Source of the DNA: Herpetosiphonaceae bacterium
Lineage (GTDB): Bacteria; Chloroflexota; Chloroflexia; Chloroflexales; Kallotenuaceae
DNA length: 5,602 nucleotides
Reading direction: 5' to 3'
NCBI GenBank assembly: GCA_030147335.1
Contig: JASKZZ010000017.1
Span: 1 to 5,602 of the forward strand
Positions 1 through 5,602 of the stretch are shown here, piece by piece. The notes below the pieces were generated by a model. That model was given only the letters and a program-made list of their open reading frames with translations, was not told the origin of the DNA and searched no databases. Position 1 is the first letter of the stretch. The number at the start of each line of letters is the position of its first letter. A program made the position numbers and the translations under genes.

Positions 1-1275
1 AGCGCCTGCAACCAGTGCGCGTAGTGAGGTCAGACGTGTTTCAGGCCGAATGAAGCTGAGCGCAAACGCGACAACAATCGACCAAAAGACTGCCATAAAC
101 GCAGTGTTACCAAGTGCCATCAAGATCACAATAACAAACAGCGAGCTAAAGTGATAGCCGTAACGGAGCGTTAGCTCACGCATCGGCATCGTGTCAACAA
201 TAACCGGGCGTGTATTCATTCGCCGCGAATCGGCCTCGATCATCAGCAAACACGATAGATAATACAGCGCCGTAGGAATGGTGGCATAAACCAGCACGCG
301 TAGATACGAGACTTGAAGGTACTCAGCAATCAAAAAGGCCGCCGCGCCCAGTGTTGGCGGCGACAGCAACGCTCCAATTCCAGCAGCCGACAGAATGCCT
401 CCGGCAGTGTTACGATCGTAACCGGCCTTTTTGAGCATCGGCCACGCGAGCGAACCAAGTGTCACGGTTGTTGCAACGCCGCTGCCTGATACTGTGCCAA
501 GCAGAAATCCGGCTGCGGTAACAGTTCGACCCGGCCCCGCGCCACTTTTGGACTTGCCAAGAGCGGCAAAGGACCAATCGAGAAAGAACTTGCCCGCGCC
601 GCTGTACTCAAGCACCGCGCCATAAATGGTAAACAGCACAATAAAGGTCGCTGCAACATCCAGTGGTCCGCCAAAAATGCCTTCAAGCGTCAGATAGTTT
701 TTGCCGATGATGCGCGACAAGGTTTGTCCGCGATGCGTAAATGGCGGCGGAAGTGATCTACCGTAATAGGCATACAGCAAAAACAAAATAACTGTTAGCG
801 GCAAAACCCAGCCGGTTGTTCTGCGGGTTGCTTCAAGAACCAGCAGAATTAAAGTGCCGCCCATCCACATTTCGGCCATTGTTGGCGTGATGGTGCGTTG
901 AAGCGCAGCCTCAAAGTTGAAGATGAGAAACACGAGACTGGCGATGGCCAGGAGTGAAAGCACGATGTCCAGAATCGTGACCTGCTTGCGGTCGCGCTTC
1001 GACAGCGGGTAGAAAATAAAAGTTAATACCAGTACAACCATTAAGAAGTTCGCGCGGTACACCTGCGGTACTGTGTTGAATTGGGTCCAATATAGCGCGT
1101 AGATCGACAATCCTGCCGCCAGTATGCCTGCGATCAGCCGCCATACTCCGCCCAGCTGCCGTGTCTGTGATTCGCTTTCAAACTCTTCAATAATCTGACT
1201 AACTTTTTCGTCACTGATTGGCTCGATGTTGTCGGCAGAAAGCTCTGGCGAGGCTGTATTGTAGGCTTTGGCCAT
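1..1275 (-). CDS. TRAP transporter permease, fused small and large membrane subunits (TAXI type), N-terminal 425 residues, partial
   Basis: This is the integral membrane part of a tripartite ATP-independent periplasmic-type (TRAP) importer, in which the 4-TM and 12-TM subunits are fused, as is usual for TAXI systems. The frame is open to the window edge, giving 425 residues; whole fused permeases are usually about 640-850 residues, so the C-terminal part is missing. Residues 1-43 are a polar, acidic cytoplasmic tail. Hydrophobic segments follow at about 44-63, 76-91, 100-120, 138-148 and 156-171, and the DctM-like core starts near residue 200. The core shows the family motif GTVSGSGVATTVTLGS (260-275), then PMLKKAGY, then a segment with SPPTLGAAAFLIAEYL. 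The start at 1275 is preferred because GGAG (1285-1288) lies 9 bases upstream. An in-frame ATG at 1290 would add five residues and lacks a clear ribosome site. It lies 75 bases after the binding-protein gene and is probably cotranscribed with it. Family assignment is firm; the substrate is unknown. Confidence 0.93.
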   Translation of the reverse strand, partial: MAKAYNTASPELSADNIEPISDEKVSQIIEEFESESQTRQLGGVWRLIAGILAAGLSIYALYWTQFNTVPQVYRANFLMVVLVLTFIFYPLSKRDRKQVTILDIVLSLLAIASLVFLIFNFEAALQRTITPTMAEMWMGGTLILLVLEATRRTTGWVLPLTVILFLLYAYYGRSLPPPFTHRGQTLSRIIGKNYLTLEGIFGGPLDVAATFIVLFTIYGAVLEYSGAGKFFLDWSFAALGKSKSGAGPGRTVTAAGFLLGTVSGSGVATTVTLGSLAWPMLKKAGYDRNTAGGILSAAGIGALLSPPTLGAAAFLIAEYLQVSYLRVLVYATIPTALYYLSCLLMIEADSRRMNTRPVIVDTMPMRELTLRYGYHFSSLFVIVILMALGNTAFMAVFWSIVVAFALSFIRPETRLTSLRALVAGA

Positions 1276-1284
1276 GCGACAATT

Positions 1285-1288
1285 CTCC
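1285..1288 (-). promoter_or_regulatory. Ribosome binding site deciding the permease start
   Basis: On the minus strand GGAG stands 9 bases before the ATG at 1275. The alternative in-frame ATG at 1290 overlaps this motif and has no purine-rich site of its own, so the shorter reading is favoured. Confidence 0.55.
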
Positions 1289-1305
1289 ATCTATGATGGT
1301 TATGC

Positions 1306-1340
1306 TATGCAACCCATCCAATTTTTGGATGGGTTGCATA
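1306..1340 (-). promoter_or_regulatory. Perfect 15-bp stem with 5-base loop between binding protein and permease genes
   Basis: The left arm TATGCAACCCATCCA (1306-1320) and right arm TGGATGGGTTGCATA (1326-1340) are exact reverse complements around a 5-base loop (ATTTT on the plus strand). The structure starts about 10 bases after the stop codon of the binding-protein gene and ends about 30 bases before the permease ATG. In the minus-strand transcript the stem is not followed by a U run, so it does not look like a full intrinsic terminator. Inference: it may be a 3' stabiliser or partial terminator that makes the binding protein more abundant than the permease, an arrangement known from other binding-protein-dependent transport operons. 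Confidence 0.75.
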
Positions 1341-1350
1341 CAAGACACGC

Positions 1351-2529
1351 CTATTGATTCCAAACGCCTTTTTCTTGGTAGAACCGAATCGCGCCGGGAT
1401 GGAATGGAATTGATGAGCCTTTAGCCGCGGTTTCCAGGGCAAGTTTCTTTGCCTCGGGGTGGCTGGCCTGAACATCGGCAAGGTTGTCGAACATCGTCTT
1501 AACAATGTCGTAGGCGAGCTGCTCGTTCATGGTAGCGCTGGCAAATACGATGTTGCCGATGCCAATGCCCGGAATATCTTGGTCAAAGCCCTGATACGTT
1601 CCGGCAGGCAGCGCGAATTCCGTGTACACCGGCCCATACTTGGCCGTCATCGACGATACATATTCGGCTGCCGGTACAAACTTGACCTTGACGTTGCTTG
1701 TGGTTACAAGGTCGGTGACGGCGCTGGTGGGTAGGCCACCGATCCAGAAGAATGCATCGATTTTGCCGTCTTTCATCGCCGCTGCCGAGTCATTGACGCT
1801 GAGGTTTTGGCGGCTAATGTCGGCTTTCGGGTCGAGTCCCGCCGCTTCTAAAATGCGGTCTGCCGCGCCTTCGGTGCTGCTGCCCGCAGAACCGACCGAG
1901 ACCGTTTTGCCTTTCATATCGGGCACACTGTTAATTCCCGACGCTTCACTGGCGACAACATGAACAAAGCTGTTGTACAGCACCGCTAATGTACAAGCTG
2001 GAATCGCGCCTGTGTCGGCGTACGCGCCTTGGCCAAGGATTGCATCGTAGGCCGAATCGACGGTGGACAACCCGATGTCGGCCTCGTTGGTCTTGATCAG
2101 CTTCATGTTATCGACTGATCCGCCGGTTTCTTGCGCCGTGACCTGCGCGCCTTCGAGCTTATCGGTCAGCACGCGCGCAATACCACCACCATACGGGAAG
2201 AACACGCCACCCGTGTTGCCGGTGCCGATTTCAAGGATCGGCGGGTTGGGACGCTCGGTGCTGGCGGCTTCTGCCGTACACGCGCCTTGATCTGTCGCTG
2301 CTGCGTTTGCAGAACCTGCTGCACTCGCGCTTGTGGCAGTCGATGCTGCCACGGTTGAAGCGCTGGCCGATGTTTGTGTTTCTGTTCCGGTTGAGGTTTG
2401 GGCTGCGGAACTTGTGGCGGTCGATGCCGTTCCGGTGCCTCCGTCGGCGGCAGGCGATCCACACGCCGCGAGCAGCAGCGAAAGGATCGTGAAACATGCG
2501 AATAGGCGGGCCGTCAGGACTCGTCGCAT
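1351..2529 (-). CDS. TAXI-family TRAP transporter solute-binding lipoprotein
   Basis: This is the extracytoplasmic receptor that captures the solute and hands it to the adjacent TRAP permease. The 392-residue product begins with a lipoprotein signal (basic MRR, hydrophobic core, lipobox LAAC with Cys23 as the lipidated residue), so it is membrane-anchored outside the cytoplasm. Residues 25 to about 92 form a low-complexity Ser/Thr/Ala/Gly linker, which explains why it is longer than the usual 320-340 residues. The binding domain follows, with TAXI hallmarks: GTGNTGGVFFPYGGG (102-116), SVDNMKLIKTNEADIGL (138-154), SVGSAGSSTE (211-220), DGKIDAFFWIGGLP (254-267) and a C-terminal FHPGAIRFYQEKGVW (376-390). 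The mature protein has only two cysteines besides Cys23, Cys84 and Cys179. The ATG at 2529 follows a strong AGGAGG. It is the first gene of the transporter unit and divergent from nth. Known TAXI ligands include glutamate-like and 2-oxoglutarate-like acids, but nothing here fixes the substrate. Confidence 0.95.
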   Translation of the reverse strand: MRRVLTARLFACFTILSLLLAACGSPAADGGTGTASTATSSAAQTSTGTETQTSASASTVAASTATSASAAGSANAAATDQGACTAEAASTERPNPPILEIGTGNTGGVFFPYGGGIARVLTDKLEGAQVTAQETGGSVDNMKLIKTNEADIGLSTVDSAYDAILGQGAYADTGAIPACTLAVLYNSFVHVVASEASGINSVPDMKGKTVSVGSAGSSTEGAADRILEAAGLDPKADISRQNLSVNDSAAAMKDGKIDAFFWIGGLPTSAVTDLVTTSNVKVKFVPAAEYVSSMTAKYGPVYTEFALPAGTYQGFDQDIPGIGIGNIVFASATMNEQLAYDIVKTMFDNLADVQASHPEAKKLALETAAKGSSIPFHPGAIRFYQEKGVWNQ

Positions 2530-2536
2530 CGGTGAA

Positions 2537-2542
2537 CCTCCT
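2537..2542 (-). promoter_or_regulatory. Strong Shine-Dalgarno site of the binding-protein gene
   Basis: Minus-strand AGGAGG is a full match to the anti-Shine-Dalgarno core. It lies 7 bases before the ATG at 2529, which fixes that start and suggests high translation, as expected for a binding protein made in excess over its permease. Confidence 0.85.
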
Positions 2543-2585
2543 CGTTCAATTGACTACCTTCATCTGGGGTAAAAGAGATGTAAAT

Positions 2586-2594
2586 ATTGTAGCA
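2586..2594 (-). promoter_or_regulatory. Candidate extended -10 promoter for the TRAP transporter unit
   Basis: On the minus strand the sequence reads TGCTACAAT, an extended -10 (TGn followed by TACAAT, one base from TATAAT). No good -35 box is visible 17 bases upstream, which extended -10 promoters can tolerate. Transcription would start near 2579 and give a leader of about 50 bases ending in the AGGAGG ribosome site. This is a pattern match only. Confidence 0.45.
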
Positions 2595-2647
2595 GAATAG
2601 TGCAATACGAAAATCGCTTACGACTCGCTCCCTGTATTTATACGCGG

Positions 2648-2653
2648 TATCAT
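2648..2653 (+). promoter_or_regulatory. Candidate -10 box for leaderless nth transcription
   Basis: TATCAT lies 6 bases before the nth ATG at 2660. A transcript starting the usual 6-7 bases downstream of the -10 would begin at or next to the A of the ATG. No Shine-Dalgarno motif precedes this ATG, which agrees with a leaderless message. The -35 region is weak, so the call is tentative. Confidence 0.3.
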
Positions 2654-2659
2654 GTGTTT

Positions 2660-3331
2660 ATGACGACACCGAGTTTCACATCCTATCCCATCAACGACGT
2701 AATGACCGTCTTGCATGACACAATGCCGGCGTTTCCGCAGCCGCTGATCGACGGTAACGGAATCGCAAGTCAAACGCCGTTTCATATTCTGATAGCTACA
2801 ATTCTTAGTTTGCGGACAAAAGATACGCTGACTGTGGTTGTTGCGCCTCGATTATTTGCGGTTGCCGATACGCCGCAAACGATGTTGGAGCTAAGCGAAG
2901 TGCAGATCGCGGAACTGATCTATCCGGTTGGGTTTTACCGTACCAAGGCTCGTTCGATTCGCGAAGTGTGCGCGTTGCTGCTGGAACGATATGACGGCGA
3001 GGTTCCCAATGATCTCGACGCGCTGCTAACGCTGCCTGGCGTTGGTCGAAAAACTGCAAACCTGGTGCTGACGATGGGCTTCGGCTTGCCCGGCATTTGT
3101 GTGGATACGCACGTCCACCGCATTTGCAACCGTTGGGGCTATCTCCAAACAAAAACGCCGGAAGAAACCGAGCTTGTGCTGCGTGCCAAGCTACCACCGC
3201 AACACTGGATTGCCATCAATGGGCTGCTGGTAACGTTGGGGCAGAACATTTGCCACCCCACGTCGCCCAAATGTAGTATGTGTCCTGTCGCCGCCTTCTG
3301 TGCTAGGGTCGGGGTGACACGCAGTAGATAA
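2660..3331 (+). CDS. nth: Endonuclease III (DNA glycosylase/AP lyase), base excision repair
   Basis: This enzyme removes oxidised pyrimidines from DNA and cleaves the strand at the resulting abasic site. The product is 223 residues, close to the usual 210-225. The helix-hairpin-helix reads LPGVGRKTANLVL (125-137), with catalytic Lys131, and is followed by VDTHVHRICNRWG with catalytic Asp149. The [4Fe-4S] cluster loop near the C-terminus has the exact spacing C-x6-C-x2-C-x5-C (Cys198, 205, 208, 214). The segment LSLRTKD (49-55) has Arg52 where the E. coli-type enzyme has Gln in LSAQATD. I chose the ATG at 2660 because homology begins soon after it. An in-frame GTG at 2600 would add 20 residues that do not look like Nth and would run close to the divergent promoter. 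The gene stands alone, divergent from the transporter and convergent with lpd. Confidence 0.96.
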   Translation: MTTPSFTSYPINDVMTVLHDTMPAFPQPLIDGNGIASQTPFHILIATILSLRTKDTLTVVVAPRLFAVADTPQTMLELSEVQIAELIYPVGFYRTKARSIREVCALLLERYDGEVPNDLDALLTLPGVGRKTANLVLTMGFGLPGICVDTHVHRICNRWGYLQTKTPEETELVLRAKLPPQHWIAINGLLVTLGQNICHPTSPKCSMCPVAAFCARVGVTRSR

Positions 3332-3337
3332 TGATGA

Positions 3338-3377
3338 CGACAAACAGGAACGCACAAATCGGCGTTCCTGTTTGTTG
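3338..3377. terminator. Hairpin terminator between convergent nth and lpd
   Basis: ACAAACAGGAACGC (3340-3353) pairs perfectly with GCGTTCCTGTTTGT (3362-3375) around an 8-base loop. A G-T wobble and a C-G pair extend the stem to 3338 and 3377. In the plus direction it begins 7 bases after the nth stop and is followed by a T-rich stretch (GATTTT), which fits an intrinsic terminator for nth. In the minus direction it lies just past the lpd stop (3393) but is not followed by a U run. It probably ends nth and may also stop or protect lpd transcripts. Confidence 0.8.
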
Positions 3378-3392
3378 ATTTTCCGTTATCGG

Positions 3393-4793
3393 CTATGCGT
3401 TGATCGTTCCTTCAAACAAGCCGTGCGCCGCCTCGCCAATCGCTTCGTACAATGTCGGGTGAGCGTGGATTGTGTGGACCAAGCTCTCGCCGGTTGCTTC
3501 ATGCGTCAACGCCAATGTCGCCTCGCTCAAAAGCTCGGTCGCCTCCGGACCGATGATATGAATGCCCAGCACTTCGTCGTACTTGGTATCGGCGATAACC
3601 TTTACAAAGCCGGTGCGCTCGGTTCGGATGGTGGCATGGCCGTTCGCCGAGAACGGGAACTTGCCGATCTTGATGTCGTAGCCGCGCTCACGGGCCTGCG
3701 CCTCGGTCAGTCCTACATGGCCAATCTGCGGGTTGGACCAATATGGGACGGGTACCTTATCGTAGTTGATCGGCGTGACATGGTGGCCGGCCATATGTTC
3801 AGCGGCCAGCACGCCTTCGGCTGATGCGACGTGTGCCAGCCCCGTCTTGCCCACACAGTCACCAATGGAGTAGATTGATGGAACATTGGTCTGCATAAAC
3901 TCGTTGACTTTGACGAAGCCACGCTCGTCAAGGGCAACGCCTACTTGTTCCAGACCCATGTCCTTGGTCAACGGCGAACGTCCAGCCGCGATCAAGAGTT
4001 TGTCGCCAACGATCTGCTGCTCTTTGCCCTCTGCGTCTGTGTACATCACTGTTATGCCACTATCGCTGGGATTGACGCTGCTGATCTTGACATTAAGATT
4101 GACCTTGATGCCTTTGCGCTGAAACGCTCGAAGAAGCTCCGCGCTGATCTCTTCATCAGCCAAGCGAATCAAACGTGGCAGCGCTTCCAGGATTGTGACC
4201 TCCGAGCCGAAGCCATGAAAGGCCGTCGCCATCTCAACGCCGATCACACCGCCGCCAATCACCACCAAGCGCTTCGGCACTTCTTTGACTGCCAACATGC
4301 CGGTGCTCGACAGAATTCGCTCTTCGTCTATTTTGGCAAACGGCAGCGATGTAGGATGACTACCGGTGGCGACAATAATGTTCTTGGCGTTCACGGTTTG
4401 TTCGCCGTTGTCGCCCTTTACACTGATTGTGTTAGGACCGGTCAGCCGACCGTAGCCCTTGAACACATCGACTTTATTCTTTTTGAGCAAGCTGCCGACG
4501 CCGCCGCTCATCTGCTTGACCACACGCTCTTTAAAGCCAACGGTAGCGCTGAAATCAAGCCGGAGATTGTCGGCAACAATGCCAATGCGTTTGCCTTCGC
4601 GTGCTGCCTCAAGGGTGTGCGCCGTATGCAAAAATGCTTTGGATGGAATACAGCCGACATTAAGACACACGCCGCCCATGTCGCCAGCCTCGATAACTGC
4701 GGCTTTCAGCCCAAGCTGCGCTGCCCGAATCGCTGCGACGTAGCCGCCCGGTCCCGAGCCGATCACACCAAGATCATACTGTGTATCCGCCAT
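3393..4793 (-). CDS. lpdA: Dihydrolipoyl dehydrogenase (E3 of 2-oxo acid dehydrogenase complexes)
   Basis: This FAD flavoprotein re-oxidises the dihydrolipoyl group of E2 (or of glycine cleavage H protein) and reduces NAD+ to NADH in the cytoplasm. The product is 466 residues, typical of the family. The N-terminal FAD fold has GSGPGG (12-17). The redox disulfide is GGVCLNVGCIPSK, with Cys43 and Cys48. The NAD fold carries VVIGGGVIGVE followed by an acidic strand end (TILEALPRL). The second FAD contact is YSIGDCVGKTGLAHVASAEG. The C-terminal dimer domain ends with HAHPTLYEAIGEA, containing the catalytic pair His445 and Glu450. I chose the ATG at 4793, which has a G-rich stretch (GGGGGA) just upstream; an in-frame GTG at 4805 would add four residues and has no ribosome site. 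It lies downstream of an E2 gene on the same strand, but an intervening hairpin and promoter candidate suggest its own transcript, so it could serve several complexes. Confidence 0.97.
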   Translation of the reverse strand: MADTQYDLGVIGSGPGGYVAAIRAAQLGLKAAVIEAGDMGGVCLNVGCIPSKAFLHTAHTLEAAREGKRIGIVADNLRLDFSATVGFKERVVKQMSGGVGSLLKKNKVDVFKGYGRLTGPNTISVKGDNGEQTVNAKNIIVATGSHPTSLPFAKIDEERILSSTGMLAVKEVPKRLVVIGGGVIGVEMATAFHGFGSEVTILEALPRLIRLADEEISAELLRAFQRKGIKVNLNVKISSVNPSDSGITVMYTDAEGKEQQIVGDKLLIAAGRSPLTKDMGLEQVGVALDERGFVKVNEFMQTNVPSIYSIGDCVGKTGLAHVASAEGVLAAEHMAGHHVTPINYDKVPVPYWSNPQIGHVGLTEAQARERGYDIKIGKFPFSANGHATIRTERTGFVKVIADTKYDEVLGIHIIGPEATELLSEATLALTHEATGESLVHTIHAHPTLYEAIGEAAHGLFEGTINA

Positions 4794-4841
4794 CAAATCC
4801 CCCACGTTAAGGACTATCCATTTTTATTCGTAGCCATCAGC

Positions 4842-4905
4842 TAGCTCGATTAAGTGGATCACAAAAGGTTTTACATGCTTCTTTGGTATCATACCATAGC
4901 TCGAT
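4842..4905. repeat. Two direct copies of TAGCTCGAT in the lpd leader and promoter
   Basis: TAGCTCGAT occurs at 4842-4850 and again at 4897-4905, 55 bases apart from start to start (about five helical turns). The second copy directly abuts the extended -10 box of the lpd promoter candidate. The pair could be regulator sites, or a chance repeat of a 9-mer. Confidence 0.3.
4888..4896 (-). promoter_or_regulatory. Candidate extended -10 promoter of lpd, inside a palindrome
   Basis: On the minus strand the sequence TGGTATGAT is an extended -10 (TGn then TATGAT). It lies within TGGTATGATACCA (4884-4896), a perfect 6-1-6 palindrome. No convincing -35 is seen at 17 bases. Transcription would begin near 4881, giving a leader of almost 90 bases before the ATG at 4793. 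The palindrome could be an operator overlapping the promoter, but this is inferred from position alone. Confidence 0.4.
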
Positions 4906-4974
4906 CAACGCCCTGTGCATAAGCAGCCGGCTACGGCAGATCATCGGATCGTTAATCTTGATTGCGCAGAAACG

Positions 4975-5018
4975 CACAAGGACGCGGAGGCCACGTTATT
5001 CGCCTCGGCGTCCTTGTG
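4975..5018 (-). terminator. Terminator-like hairpin after the E2 gene
   Basis: CACAAGGACGCGGAGGC (4975-4991) pairs with GCCTCGGCGTCCTTGTG (5002-5018) with one mismatch in 17 positions and a 10-base loop. It begins about 15 bases after the E2 stop, in the place of a rho-independent terminator. The tail after the stem in the minus-strand transcript (CGTTTCTGCG) is only mildly U-rich. It separates E2 from the lpd promoter region. The left arm, together with the preceding bases, has a repeating purine pattern (GCAGAAAC, GCACAAGG, GCGGAGG). Confidence 0.65.
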
Positions 5019-5032
5019 TCGGAACAAGCACA

Positions 5033-5602
5033 CTATGAGCTGTAATGTTCCAGTGTTCGCTTGACAGCCGCCAAAAATGTGTCAGCTGTTGCGCCGTCGA
5101 TAATACGATGGTCAAAGGTCAGGCTAAGATAGCACATTGGCCGGATTGCCAGCGCGTCTAGGCCATGCTCGGTAATAACCACGGCTCGCTTTTGAATCGC
5201 GCCAACGCCGAGAATAGCGGACTGCGGCTGATTAATGATCGGCATTGCAAACAACGATCCCGACACCCCATGATTGGTAATGGTGAAGGTGCCGCCTTGG
5301 GTTTCGTCCGGCTGTAGTCGCCGAATACGCGCTCGTTCAGCCAAATCATTAACTGTACGTGATAATCCCAGTAGGCTTTTATCGTCGGCGTCCTTGATCA
5401 CCGGCACGATCAGTCCTTCAGGAATTGCAACCGCCATCCCAACATTGATGTGCTGATGCATCACAATGCCGTCGTCGCCAAACGAAGCATTGACGATTGG
5501 CACGTCGCGCAGCGCGACCACAACCGCTTGCACAAAGTACGGCGTAAATGTTAGCTTGACGCCCTGCCGCTCGAAATCAGACTTGTGCTTGTTGCGATGC
5601 GC
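5033..5602 (-). CDS. 2-oxo acid dehydrogenase E2 acyltransferase, C-terminal catalytic domain, partial
   Basis: E2 carries the acyl group from E1 on a lipoyl arm and transfers it to CoA; its catalytic domains form the core of the complex. The 189 residues present are the C-terminal part of the acyltransferase domain, and the frame continues open past the right edge, so the lipoyl and subunit-binding domains are out of view. Visible family marks are KLTFTPYFVQAVVVAL near the left of the fragment, INVGMAVAIPEGLIVPVI, FTITNHGVSGS, MPIINQPQSAILGVG, and the active-site motif FDHRIIDG (His165 and Asp169 of the fragment, codon for His at 5110-5108), close to the C-terminus as usual. An internal GTG at 5533 is not the true start, since conserved sequence extends upstream of it. 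Which complex it serves (pyruvate, 2-oxoglutarate or branched-chain) cannot be decided from this part. It is followed by its own hairpin and then by lpd (E3). Confidence 0.95.
   Translation of the reverse strand, partial: AHRNKHKSDFERQGVKLTFTPYFVQAVVVALRDVPIVNASFGDDGIVMHQHINVGMAVAIPEGLIVPVIKDADDKSLLGLSRTVNDLAERARIRRLQPDETQGGTFTITNHGVSGSLFAMPIINQPQSAILGVGAIQKRAVVITEHGLDALAIRPMCYLSLTFDHRIIDGATADTFLAAVKRTLEHYSS

Noticed and set aside
1301..1310. Tandem TATGC TATGC next to the hairpin
   Set aside because: Two copies of five bases are expected by chance; only the second copy forms part of the stem.
2600..2659. N-terminal extension of nth from a GTG at 2600
   Set aside because: The extra 20 residues do not resemble Nth, and the GTG lies beside the divergent transporter promoter candidate. 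The ATG at 2660 gives a family-sized protein.
2805..3197. A 130-codon open frame on the minus strand, opposite nth
   Set aside because: It lies inside the conserved nth frame, shows no domain and has no ribosome site or promoter of note.
3945..4844. A 299-codon open frame on the plus strand, opposite lpd
   Set aside because: It is wholly antisense to a clearly conserved E3 gene, has a Cys/His/Arg-rich composition with no recognisable domain, and is a shadow of the real codon pattern.
5531..5533. GTG at 5533 as the start of a short acyltransferase
   Set aside because: The frame is open to the window edge, and the upstream residues (KLTFTPYF) match the conserved E2 catalytic domain, so this is an internal Val codon.
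1351..5602. A functional link between the TAXI importer and the 2-oxo acid dehydrogenase genes (for example 2-oxo acid uptake feeding E2/E3)
   Set aside because: They are separate transcription units with nth and terminators between them, and the substrate cannot be read from sequence, so proximity alone does not support it.
1..5602. Mobile element, CRISPR array, tRNA/rRNA, defence system
   Set aside because: I saw no transposase, integrase, spaced repeats, cloverleaf or rRNA-like sequence; every substantial frame belongs to a housekeeping or transport gene.

Overview
The window looks like ordinary chromosomal DNA from a free-living bacterium with roughly balanced, slightly GC-leaning base composition. 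I tentatively suggest the Chloroflexota (Herpetosiphon/Chloroflexus-like). The reasons are the long Ser/Thr/Ala-rich linker after the lipobox of the binding protein, the possible leaderless start of nth, and the mix of genes. No sequence here is diagnostic, so the taxon is an inference. There is no sign of a phage, transposon, CRISPR array or RNA gene.

Layout, left to right. (1) Positions 1-2529, minus strand: a two-gene TRAP transporter unit of the TAXI subtype. A lipoprotein solute-binding protein comes first in transcription, followed after a 75-base gap by a fused small-plus-large membrane permease that runs off the left edge. A perfect 15-bp inverted repeat sits in the gap, about 10 bases past the binding-protein stop. 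(2) Positions 2530-2659: a divergent promoter region. It has an extended -10 box facing the transporter and a possible leaderless promoter facing nth. (3) Positions 2660-3331, plus strand: endonuclease III (nth), with all catalytic and iron-sulfur residues present. (4) Positions 3332-3392: the convergent gap with a strong hairpin terminator. (5) Positions 3393-4793, minus strand: dihydrolipoyl dehydrogenase (E3), complete and with intact active sites. (6) Positions 4794-5032: the lpd promoter region, with a palindrome on its -10 box, and a terminator-like hairpin behind the upstream gene. (7) Positions 5033-5602, minus strand: the C-terminal catalytic domain of a 2-oxo acid dehydrogenase E2 acyltransferase, cut by the right edge.

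How the genes work together: E2 and E3 are two subunits of one type of complex (pyruvate, 2-oxoglutarate or branched-chain 2-oxo acid dehydrogenase). E2 transfers the acyl group to CoA, and E3 re-oxidises its lipoyl arm with NAD+. Although adjacent and co-directional, they appear to be separate transcripts, because a hairpin and a promoter candidate lie between them. The TAXI proteins form an ion-driven importer for an unidentified, probably organic-acid-like, solute. nth is a base-excision repair gene with no functional link to its neighbours.

I did not find an undescribed system. The points worth a second look are non-coding: the hairpin inside the transporter unit, the purine-patterned hairpin after E2, and the palindrome over the lpd promoter.
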